Both the position numbers and the translations under genes were made by a program. The notes below the pieces were generated by a model. It was not told where the DNA came from, made no database searches, and saw nothing but the letters and a program-made list of their open reading frames with translations. Shown piece after piece: positions 10,040 to 17,058 of a DNA stretch of 64,000 nt; the first letter of the stretch is position 1, and each line of letters starts with the position of its first letter. The stretch is from NCBI GenBank assembly GCA_025938935.1, contig JAPCWB010000001.1, positions 3,507,001 to 3,571,000 of the forward strand, given 5' to 3'. This stretch comes from Novosphingobium sp. MW5. Its GTDB lineage: Bacteria > Pseudomonadota > Alphaproteobacteria > Sphingomonadales > Sphingomonadaceae.

Positions 10040-10870
10040 TTAATCGGACAACCAATCTGCCGTGAGTTGGCCCTTGTGGCCCTCGGGTGCCAGCGCGGCG
10101 CGAAGTGCGTCCAACAAAGGCGGCAACGACTGCGTGAAGGCGTAAGGCGGGTTGACGATAAACAGACCGGCGCCGTTATAGATGCCGGGCTGATCGGCAT
10201 CGTACAACCAATGCTCCACCCCCAACAGTTTCGGAATGCCGAGCTTGCCCAACTGCTGCTTCCACCGCTCATGCGTGGCGCGGCTTTTCAGCGGATACCA
10301 GATCACCGTCACGCCATGCGCCCATTTGCGCATGGCCGCGGCGAGGGTGGCTGTGATCCGTTCGCGTTCGTCCACTTGCTCATACGGCGGGTCGACCACC
10401 ACCACGCCGCGCGGGCTGCGGGGCGGCAGCAGCGCCAGCCAAAGCTCGTAGGCGTCGCGCTCATGCACGGCAGCGGATGTGCCGCGCATCACGCCGCGCA
10501 GGATATAGGCGTCCTGAGGATGTTTTTCGTTGACGATCAGGGAATCCTGCGGGCGCAGAAGCTGCGCCAGAATCTGCGGCGAGCCGGGGTAGAGCCGCGG
10601 CTCGGCACCGACATTCACCGCCTTTACGGCGGCGCGGTAGTCGCTCAGCAAAGGGTTCGTGTCAGCAAAGGCCCGCAGCACGCCTTGCGTGGACTCGCCG
10701 GTGCGCCCGGCCTCATCGCCGCCAAGGTCGTACAGCCCGCAACCGGCATGGGTATCGATCAGGGTCAGTGCGCTCTGCTTGAGCTGCAAGGCCCGCACAA
10801 GGGAGATCAGCAGGCTGTGCTTCACGACATCAGCGCTGTTGCCCGCATGGAAAGAATGGCGATAATTCAT
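10040..10870 (-). CDS. rlmJ: 23S rRNA (adenine2030-N6)-methyltransferase
   Basis: A 276-residue enzyme that methylates A2030 of 23S rRNA using SAM. The N-terminus MNYRHSFHAGNSADVVKHS is diagnostic of RlmJ (YhiR). LIDTHAGCGLYDL supplies the SAM-binding region. VVVDPPYE is the catalytic N6-adenine methylase motif IV. Length matches the family (about 280). No operon partner. Confidence 0.95.
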   Translation of the reverse strand: MNYRHSFHAGNSADVVKHSLLISLVRALQLKQSALTLIDTHAGCGLYDLGGDEAGRTGESTQGVLRAFADTNPLLSDYRAAVKAVNVGAEPRLYPGSPQILAQLLRPQDSLIVNEKHPQDAYILRGVMRGTSAAVHERDAYELWLALLPPRSPRGVVVVDPPYEQVDERERITATLAAAMRKWAHGVTVIWYPLKSRATHERWKQQLGKLGIPKLLGVEHWLYDADQPGIYNGAGLFIVNPPYAFTQSLPPLLDALRAALAPEGHKGQLTADWLSD

Positions 10871-11158
10871 TGTGATTCAGAATCCTGATGATCTGCCTCT
10901 AGTGGAGCTGCTGGGCGCGGACGCCGAGCGCGAGCCGATTGAAGCAACCAATCCGGTGCTCGTATAGAATCGGACGGAAACCATCAAAGCGCTTCTGCGC
11001 GAGGCGTCATGCCCGCGTGGGCGAAATTCTCCAGAGGCGGAGGCGCAAGGCTCAGGTCGTGCGGAAAAGTTCATCAGGTCGACAAACCCACGCAAATGCC
11101 GGGGGATTCTGCCCAGGCTGGTGAGGATGCCGAAAGTCTCGCCATTCGGCGGACTGCG

Positions 11159-11234
11159 TGGTGAGCCCTGCTGGGTTCGAACCAGCGACCTACTGATTAA
11201 AAGTCAGTTGCTCTACCGACTGAGCTAAGGGCCC
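11159..11234 (-). tRNA. tRNA-Lys (anticodon TTT)
   Basis: A 76-nt cloverleaf with encoded CCA. The acceptor stem pairs GGGCCCT with AGGGCTC (one G-U pair). The D arm is AGCTC...GAGC and the T arm contains GGTTCGAA. The anticodon loop CTTTTAA gives TTT. The 288 bases between this gene and rlmJ hold nothing I can identify. Confidence 0.97.
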
Positions 11235-11253
11235 GTCACCACGAGGCGCCGCC

Positions 11254-11745
11254 CTAGGGGAGTGGGCGGGGTCGGGTCAAGCGGGTGTGGACATGGCGGA
11301 GCGACAAACCGGTTATCGGGTCGCGCCAATCGGGTGACACGCCGAGCGCGGGGCGCAGGACGAAGGCGCGGCTCCGCAGGTGGACGTGAGGCACGGTCAG
11401 GCCCGGCTCGGAAAAAGCGCCACCGCTCCACAGTGCAATGTCGAGGTCCAGAACCCGGCTGCGCCAGGCCTGCCCCCGGCGGCGGCGGCCGAAGTGCTCT
11501 TCGATTTCATGCAGGCGCTCCAGCAAGTCGTCCGGCTCAAGCCGCGATTCGACCAGCGCGACGGCATTGGCATAGCGGCGCAGCGAGGGGCCGACGGGCG
11601 CGCTGTCCATCACGGGAGAGGCGGCGATCAGCTTCAGGCCCTTCCCGTCCAACGCCCGAAAGGCGGCGGTGATGACGCGGCGCGGGGTGCCGATCTTCGA
11701 GTGCCGCTGGTTGGACCCCAGCGCGATCAGATAGCGGTGCGCCAA
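11254..11745 (-). CDS. folK: 2-amino-4-hydroxy-6-hydroxymethyldihydropteridine pyrophosphokinase (HPPK)
   Basis: A 163-residue folate-pathway enzyme that transfers pyrophosphate from ATP to hydroxymethyl-dihydropterin. The protein begins MAHRYLIALGSNQ, has the NAVALVES segment and the VLDLDIALW Mg/ATP-binding motif. I chose the TTG at 11745 because no ATG exists near the conserved start and AAGGGG sits just upstream. The Shine-Dalgarno directly follows the TGA of the amidase gene 11 bases upstream, so the two are coupled. The open frame extends to 12027, but that part is antisense-like shadow over the amidase. Confidence 0.92.
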   Translation of the reverse strand: MAHRYLIALGSNQRHSKIGTPRRVITAAFRALDGKGLKLIAASPVMDSAPVGPSLRRYANAVALVESRLEPDDLLERLHEIEEHFGRRRRGQAWRSRVLDLDIALWSGGAFSEPGLTVPHVHLRSRAFVLRPALGVSPDWRDPITGLSLRHVHTRLTRPRPLP

Positions 11746-11757
11746 GCGCGGCCCCTT
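11746..11757 (-). promoter_or_regulatory. Shine-Dalgarno that fixes the folK TTG start
   Basis: Reading the minus strand, TGAAGGGGCCGCGC lies immediately before TTG at 11745. The AAGGGG core is 6-7 bases from the codon and overlaps the stop of the preceding gene. This supports a non-ATG start and reinitiation by ribosomes finishing the amidase gene. Confidence 0.65.
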
Positions 11758-12608
11758 CAGATATCCTGCGCGATGCGGGTGTAAAGCTGTGGGCGGCGGT
11801 CGCGGAAGAAACCCATGCCGGCACGGTGCTTCGCAGCACGGGCAAGGTCGAGCTTGTGGACGAGCACCCCGCTCTCGCCCGAACCGAATTCCTCGACCAG
11901 ATCGCCCCATTCGTCGCTGATGAAGGAATGGCCGTAGAACGCCTGTCCGTCCTCGCTGCCGATGCGGTTGGCGGCGACCACGGGCATGCAGTTCGATACG
12001 GCGTGGCCCTGCATCGCGCGGCGCCACATGCGGCTGGTGTCGAGATCGGCGTCATAGGGTTCGGAGCCGATGGCCGTCGGATAGAACAGGACTTCCGCCC
12101 CCATCAGCGCCATCACGCGCGCGCATTCGGGATACCATTGATCCCAGCAGATGCCGACGCCGACCTTCGCGCCGAACAGGTCCCATACCTTGAAGCCATC
12201 GTTGCCGGGGCGGAAATAGTACTTTTCCTCATAGCCCGGGCCATCGGGGATGTGGCTCTTGCGGTAAGTGCCCTGCACCTCGCCATCCGGACCAATCATG
12301 GCCAGCGTGTTGTAGTAATGGTGGCCGTCGCGCTCGAAAAAGCTGGTCGGGATCGCCACCTTCAGCGCCTTGGCCAGTGCCTGCATCGCACTGACCGAGG
12401 GATGCTGCGCCGTGGGCCGGGCGAGCGCGAACAGCGCCTCATCCTCTTCGCGGCAGAAATAGGGGCCGGAGAACAGCTCGGGCGGCAGGATCACCTGCGC
12501 GCCCAGAGCTGCCGCTTCCTCGACCAGCGCGGAAACGGCGGCGATATTCTCGGCCTCGTCGTGCGAGCCCAGCGGCAATTGCAGCGCGGCGACAGTCAGT
12601 TCGGTCAT
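11757..12608 (-). CDS. aguB: N-carbamoylputrescine amidase (nitrilase superfamily)
   Basis: A 283-residue amidohydrolase that converts N-carbamoylputrescine to putrescine, CO2 and ammonia in agmatine breakdown. The Glu-Lys-Cys triad is visible: Glu44 in LPPELFSGPYF, Lys117 in YRKSHIPDGPGY and Cys154 in GICWDQWYPE. The FSGPYFC and IGSEP segments fit AguB better than general nitrilases. The usual partner, agmatine deiminase (aguA), is not in this window. It is followed by folK with a coupled start. Confidence 0.9.
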   Translation of the reverse strand: MTELTVAALQLPLGSHDEAENIAAVSALVEEAAALGAQVILPPELFSGPYFCREEDEALFALARPTAQHPSVSAMQALAKALKVAIPTSFFERDGHHYYNTLAMIGPDGEVQGTYRKSHIPDGPGYEEKYYFRPGNDGFKVWDLFGAKVGVGICWDQWYPECARVMALMGAEVLFYPTAIGSEPYDADLDTSRMWRRAMQGHAVSNCMPVVAANRIGSEDGQAFYGHSFISDEWGDLVEEFGSGESGVLVHKLDLARAAKHRAGMGFFRDRRPQLYTRIAQDI

Positions 12609-12626
12609 GCCGCCGCGCCTAGCATT

Positions 12627-12678
12627 ACTTGCGCTTGCGGACCAGCAGCGCCGATCACTTCCGCTTGCGGAACAGCAG
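12627..12678. repeat. 30-bp-period imperfect tandem duplication at a gene end
   Basis: A 22-mer at 12657-12678 encodes the last codons of the methyltransferase gene. It recurs at 12627-12648 with only two mismatches. On the minus strand both copies read as LL(F/V)RKRK followed by a stop (TGA in the first, TAA in the second). The downstream copy lies outside the gene, so it is a relic of slippage or duplication of the 3' end. Confidence 0.8.
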
Positions 12679-13503
12679 GGTCATGCGGTCGCTCTCACCA
12701 ATTGCGGCAAGGCGGGCCTTTTCGCCTTCGTCCTTGATGCCGCTGAAGTTGGGCGGCAGCACCCAGACGCCATCCTTGTGATTGGCCGGGTCTTTGCGGT
12801 TCGCGCCGATTTCGCTCTTGGCGACGAATGCGAAGCCGTGCGCCTCGACCAGCGCGATGACATCCTTTTCGCGCAGATAGCCCTTGCTGCCATTGGTATA
12901 ATCGGCGCTGGCAGCGGCGCGGGCGCGGTGCTGTTCGATGCCGAGCAAGCCGTCGTCCTTCAGCAGGTCGCGCACAGCCAGCAATTCGGGGCGCAGCATG
13001 TTGAGGCGCCACAGGTTGTGCATTTCCCGCATGATGAGCACGCGATCGACTTCGCCCTTGAGATTGCCGGGCAGCGAATCCGAATTGTAGGCGCCGATCC
13101 GTTCCGCCGCCACGCCGGTCCAGCCAGCGGCCTGGGCCGGGAATTTTTCACCCATGTTGCCATAGCCGCGCTTCATGCCGTCACTGGCGTTGCGGACGTC
13201 CGGATTGAGCCCGATGTAGCGTCCCTTCTCGCCAAGGTAGGGCACCAGCACGCGGGTCCACCAGCCGCCTGAGGGCATGTAATCGACCACGGTCATACCC
13301 GGCTTGATGCGGAAAAAGGCGATGGCTTCGGCGGGCTTGCGCCAGGCATCGCGGGCCCGGTCCTGATCACGGCGCGGATCGGCGAGAACACGTTCCAGCG
13401 CGGCGTCCGCCGGCTTTGCGGCCTTGGCCTCTGCCGGAGCGGCGGCAAGGCTGAGCGGTGCGGCCAAGGCGATGGCAGAAAGGGCGATAAGCAGGCGGCG
13501 CAT
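12655..13503 (-). CDS. Exported class I methyltransferase-like protein (COG4798 type)
   Basis: A 282-residue protein with a signal peptide at 1-26 (LIALSAIALAAPLSLAAAPA). A predicted SAM-methyltransferase fold follows: GMTVVDYMPSGGWWTRVL replaces the usual glycine-rich motif I, and LGLNPDV-like and DGLLGIEQHRAR segments follow. Proteins of this type are widespread in Sphingomonadales, but no reaction is established. SAM is not expected in the periplasm, so either the leader is not processed or the fold has another use. It stands alone, divergent from msrA. Confidence 0.8.
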   Translation of the reverse strand: MRRLLIALSAIALAAPLSLAAAPAEAKAAKPADAALERVLADPRRDQDRARDAWRKPAEAIAFFRIKPGMTVVDYMPSGGWWTRVLVPYLGEKGRYIGLNPDVRNASDGMKRGYGNMGEKFPAQAAGWTGVAAERIGAYNSDSLPGNLKGEVDRVLIMREMHNLWRLNMLRPELLAVRDLLKDDGLLGIEQHRARAAASADYTNGSKGYLREKDVIALVEAHGFAFVAKSEIGANRKDPANHKDGVWVLPPNFSGIKDEGEKARLAAIGESDRMTLLFRKRK

Positions 13504-13617
13504 GGTGTCTCCCGGAATTCTTGTGATGCCGCCTGTTTAGTTGCGCCTGCAACGATGACAAGCGGCAAGGTGGTCCCTATCTGTCTGTCGGAACGAACGA
13601 AAAGGACATGACGCGCA

Positions 13618-14145
13618 ATGGCTGAGGCAATTTTCGCAGGCGGCTGCTTCTGGTGCACGGAGGCGGTGTTCCGCTCGATCACGGGCGTAAGCGCGGTGGA
13701 AAGCGGCTACATCGGCGGTGCCACCGAAAACCCGACCTACAAGGAGGTGTGCAGCGGCCAGACGGGCCATGCCGAAGCGATCCGCATCACCTTCGATCCG
13801 GACGTGGTCAGCTATGCCGACCTGCTCGACATCCACATGGCAACGCATGATCCCACGCAGCTCAACCGGCAGGGAAATGATGTCGGCACGCAGTACCGCA
13901 CTGCCCTCTTCCCGCTGGACGATGCCCAGCGCGCCGAGGCGGAGGCCGGAATTGCCCGCTGGAACGCCAGCCACGATGGCACTGCGGTGACGACGATCGA
14001 AGGACCGGCCACCTGGTATCCGGCAGAGGACTATCACCAGGAATACTGGCAGGGCGAAGGCCAGCGGAACCCCTATTGCCTCGCGGTCATCCCGCCCAAG
14101 CTGGCCAAGTTGCAGGCGGGGTTTGCGGATCGGTTGAAAGGCTAG
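13618..14145 (+). CDS. msrA: Peptide-methionine (S)-S-oxide reductase
   Basis: A 175-residue enzyme that repairs the S-epimer of methionine sulfoxide. The catalytic motif GGCFWC places the reactive Cys at residue 10. The conserved segments GYIGG, GHAEAIRITFDP, HDPTQLNRQGNDVGTQYR and YHQEYW are all present. No Cys-rich C-terminal tail is seen; the only recognisable catalytic Cys pair is Cys10/Cys13. It is convergent with the next gene; the two stops overlap by four bases. Confidence 0.97.
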   Translation: MAEAIFAGGCFWCTEAVFRSITGVSAVESGYIGGATENPTYKEVCSGQTGHAEAIRITFDPDVVSYADLLDIHMATHDPTQLNRQGNDVGTQYRTALFPLDDAQRAEAEAGIARWNASHDGTAVTTIEGPATWYPAEDYHQEYWQGEGQRNPYCLAVIPPKLAKLQAGFADRLKG

Positions 14146-15377
14146 TCCTTCCGCCACCGGGCGATGAAGAAGCCGTCCATTCCGCCCTGTTCGGCCAGCA
14201 GGCCGGGATCGGTGCGCAGCCAGCCTTCGCTCGTCGGTTGAAGACCGGCGGGCAAGTCGCTGGATTCGATAGGCCATGGGGCAAGAGCCACTTGGCGTGC
14301 CTGCACCTCGCCTTCGTCGGCCTCGAGCGAGCAGACCGCATAGACCAGGGCGCCGCCGGGTGAGAGCCATGCGCTCGCGCGGGTCAGGAGGCGGGCTTGC
14401 AGTTCCGACATTTCTGCAATGTGGCGCGGGCCGATGCGGTGGAGCACATCAGGGTGACGGCGGCAGGTGCCGGTGGCGGTGCATGGCGCGTCGATCAGGA
14501 TCGCGTCGAAGGGCGCGTCAGGCTGCCATTCAAGCGCATCGGCGGTAACCAGATCGGCTGACAATCCGGTGCGGGCAAGGTTCGCCTCGACCCGTTCGAG
14601 CCGCTTGGCGCTGATGTCGAGCGCAGTCACCTGCCATCCGGCGGCGGCGAGCTGGAGCGTCTTGCCCCCCGGCGCGGCGCAGAGATCGAGTACGCGGCGG
14701 CCCTCGCCAGCGCCCAGCAGCCGCGCGGGCAGGCTGGCGGCGAGGTCCTGTACCCACCAGGCGCCTTCGCCGAAGCCCTCGAGGTTCTCGATGGCATCGC
14801 CCCGCGGCAATCGGACATGGCCGGGCATCAGCGAGATACCGCCGAGCCGCTCGGCCCATTCGGCAGTCGCAGCGGGTTCGCGCAGCGAGAGGTCCAAGGG
14901 TGGCGGGCTTGCGAGACCGGTGGCGATGGATCCGGCGCGCGCTCCCCAGCGATCGGCGACGGCCTCAGGCAAGGTGGGCACCTGCGGCAAAACCGCCTCG
15001 CCCTTGGACAGGGTGGAGAACACGCCATGCGCCAGCCGCCTTGGCCCACCGGCGAGCAGCGGCAAGCCGGTGGCGATCACCGCGTGCGGCGGCGTATCGA
15101 GCCGCAGCCAGCCCGCGAGCATCAGCCGCAGCACCATGCGCGGCTTGGCATCGTCCGGCAGGACTTGCCGCGTCGCACTGTCAATCAGGGCGTCGATGTC
15201 CGGCATCCAGCGCAGCGCCTCGCTCGCCAGCGCGATGGCCAAGGCCCTGTCCGGTCCGCCGACGATCCCCTGGCAGGCATTGTGCGCTGCCTGCTCCAGC
15301 GTCTCCCCCCGGCGCAGCACGGCATCGAGAAGCTTGAGCGCCGCGCGGCGGGCGGGAAGGCCGGGAATGTCAGACAT
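14142..15377 (-). CDS. rRNA cytosine-C5 methyltransferase, RsmB/NOL1-NOP2-Sun family
   Basis: A 411-residue enzyme with an N-terminal NusB-like helical domain (AALKLLDAVLRRGETLEQA, residues 8-26). A C-terminal Rossmann methyltransferase follows. Motif I is VLDLCAAPGGKTLQLA and motif IV is DAPCTATGTCRRHPD. The nucleophile Cys lies in VYAVCSLEADEGE. Substrate is most likely 16S rRNA m5C967 as for RsmB, but related paralogs differ, so the symbol is left blank. Confidence 0.93.
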   Translation of the reverse strand: MSDIPGLPARRAALKLLDAVLRRGETLEQAAHNACQGIVGGPDRALAIALASEALRWMPDIDALIDSATRQVLPDDAKPRMVLRLMLAGWLRLDTPPHAVIATGLPLLAGGPRRLAHGVFSTLSKGEAVLPQVPTLPEAVADRWGARAGSIATGLASPPPLDLSLREPAATAEWAERLGGISLMPGHVRLPRGDAIENLEGFGEGAWWVQDLAASLPARLLGAGEGRRVLDLCAAPGGKTLQLAAAGWQVTALDISAKRLERVEANLARTGLSADLVTADALEWQPDAPFDAILIDAPCTATGTCRRHPDVLHRIGPRHIAEMSELQARLLTRASAWLSPGGALVYAVCSLEADEGEVQARQVALAPWPIESSDLPAGLQPTSEGWLRTDPGLLAEQGGMDGFFIARWRKD

Positions 15378-15431
15378 GGGAGGGCCCTAGCGGGGATTGC
15401 GATGCACCGCCAGCGCGCGCATATACGACCC

Positions 15432-15602
15432 ATGACCAAACGAGCCACCGAGCGCCCCGGCACTTTCCAGAAGCCCGCGCACTGGACCAACGAACCCGCG
15501 CCCAAGCCCGCCACAGCCAAGCAGCAGGGCGAGGAGCCCGACGGCCTCTCCCCCACCCGCTATGGCGACTGGGTGAAGGATGGGATTGCAGTGGATTTTT
15601 GA
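15432..15602 (+). CDS. DUF1674 protein, SDHAF4-like succinate dehydrogenase assembly factor
   Basis: A 56-residue protein, MTKRATERPG to YGDWVKDGIAVDF. The C-terminal segment PTRYGDWVKDGIAVDF is the hallmark of DUF1674. Its mitochondrial members (SDHAF4) bind flavinylated SdhA before complex assembly. The Sdh subunits are not in the window. The TGA overlaps the next ATG by one base (TGATG). Confidence 0.85.
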   Translation: MTKRATERPGTFQKPAHWTNEPAPKPATAKQQGEEPDGLSPTRYGDWVKDGIAVDF

Positions 15603-16048
15603 TGCCTGAGGACAGAGGTCGCGCTGCCCGGTTGGAACGACTTTGGTTGAGAGCGTGGAAGATCGCCGAAGATAACGGACATGGCCATCGCCTTCCGATC
15701 CTGCACCATCTCGCAATGCGGGGTCACGAATTGGGTCTGCTCGACCTTGCCAATTTTCAGATTATCGATGGCGACCGGAATACGGCCGGAAGGCTCGCCG
15801 ACGGACATAGTCCGGTGCGACTGATGTACCGAGCCTATAAACGCGGATCACCAACCGCTGCTCAGAACATGGCTTTGACGTATTTCTGGCTGAACGACCT
15901 GTGTGGCTATCGGCATTGGTTACGCAAAGCCGCGCGGGCAGGCGATCAGGATGCCGGATTGGAATTGAAAAGGTTCGAGACCCGCCAGCCGTTTACTCTC
16001 GCCAAGCGCATGAGACGACTGCGGCCATTGCGGCGCGACGAACGCTAA
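15602..16048 (+). CDS. Hypothetical protein with Sel1-like helical repeats
   Basis: A 148-residue cytosolic protein with no signal peptide. The stretch SPVRLMYRAYKRGSPTAAQN, followed by NDLCGYRHWLRKAARAGDQD, looks like two degenerate Sel1/TPR helix pairs. These usually mediate protein contacts. The ATG overlaps the DUF1674 stop (TGATG). Base composition is lower in GC than its neighbours, suggesting a later arrival. Its 3' end overlaps the convergent hemH stop by four bases. Confidence 0.65.
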   Translation: MPEDRGRAARLERLWLRAWKIAEDNGHGHRLPILHHLAMRGHELGLLDLANFQIIDGDRNTAGRLADGHSPVRLMYRAYKRGSPTAAQNMALTYFWLNDLCGYRHWLRKAARAGDQDAGLELKRFETRQPFTLAKRMRRLRPLRRDER

Positions 16049-17058
16049 ACCCACCCCGCCAGTTCACGCCGCACCAGCGCTTCCAGCATCGCCATGCCGG
16101 GCTCTTCGGCGTTGAGGCAGGTCAGCACAGCGTAATCCGTCCCGCCCGCCGCGAGGAAATCTTCCTTCCCCCGGATGCCCAGTTCCTCGATCGTTTCGAG
16201 GCAGTCGGCGGAGAAGCCCGGGGCGGCCAGCGCGACGCGCTTGGTGCCCTTCTTCGCTTCCTCGATCAGCACCACGTCCGTCGCCGGTTCCAGCCATTTG
16301 GCCTTGCCGAATCGCGACTGGAAGGTGACCTCGATCCGCACATCGCCCCAGTCCTTGGCCAGCGCCTCACCCAGCAGGCGGGCGGTCTTGCGGCACTGGC
16401 AGTGGTAGGGATCGCCAAGGTGCAGCGTGCGCTCGGGCATGCCGTGGAACGAGAGCAGCAGCACTTCCGGACGGAATGGCAGGGCGGAGAGCTGACTCGA
16501 AGTGTCAGCCGCAAGTGCCTCGATATGCAACGGATCGTCGTAATAGGGCGGCAGGGTGCGGATCGCCGGCTGCCAGCGCATTGCCTTCAGTGCCGCCCCC
16601 ACCGCATCCATCGCGCTCGCCGTGGTTGCCCCGGAATACTGAGGGTAAAGCGGCGCAATGAGCACGCGGTCGCAGCCCTGGTCCTTAAGCTGCTGGATCT
16701 GCGTCGCAACCGATGGATTGCCATAGCGCATGCCCCAATCGACCTGCACACCCTCGCCCAGCCGGACCTGCAATGCCTCCGCCTGCGCCTTCGTGATCGC
16801 TGCCAGCGGCGATCCGGCGTCGGTCCACACCTGCGAATAGGCGTGGGCGCTCTTTTTGGGCCGCGTGTTGAGGATGATGCCGTTGAGGATCGGCCACCAC
16901 ACGAGCCGCGGGATTTCCACCACGCGCGGGTCCATCAAGAATTCGCCGAGATACCGCTTTACCGCCGCCGGCGTCGGCGCATCGGGCGTGCCGAGGTTGA
17001 CCAGCAGCACGCCGACCCTGCCAATCGCAACGGGGGGATGATCGGACGGCTTGGTCAT
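16045..17058 (-). CDS. hemH: Ferrochelatase
   Basis: A 337-residue enzyme that inserts Fe2+ into protoporphyrin IX, the last step of heme synthesis. GVLLVNLGTPDAPTPAAVKR opens the chelatase fold. LLSFHGMPERTLHLGDPY carries the active-site His, and FQSRFGKAKWLEP and GFSADCLETIEEL follow. Length agrees with the family. The ATG overlaps the stop of the upstream xanthine-dehydrogenase-like gene (ATGA at 17055-17058), so the two are probably co-transcribed. Confidence 0.96.
   Translation of the reverse strand: MTKPSDHPPVAIGRVGVLLVNLGTPDAPTPAAVKRYLGEFLMDPRVVEIPRLVWWPILNGIILNTRPKKSAHAYSQVWTDAGSPLAAITKAQAEALQVRLGEGVQVDWGMRYGNPSVATQIQQLKDQGCDRVLIAPLYPQYSGATTASAMDAVGAALKAMRWQPAIRTLPPYYDDPLHIEALAADTSSQLSALPFRPEVLLLSFHGMPERTLHLGDPYHCQCRKTARLLGEALAKDWGDVRIEVTFQSRFGKAKWLEPATDVVLIEEAKKGTKRVALAAPGFSADCLETIEELGIRGKEDFLAAGGTDYAVLTCLNAEEPGMAMLEALVRRELAGWV

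Noticed and set aside
10877..11095. A small minus-strand frame between rlmJ and tRNA-Lys
   Set aside because: No ribosome-binding site or domain; composition is that of non-coding sequence read in an open frame.
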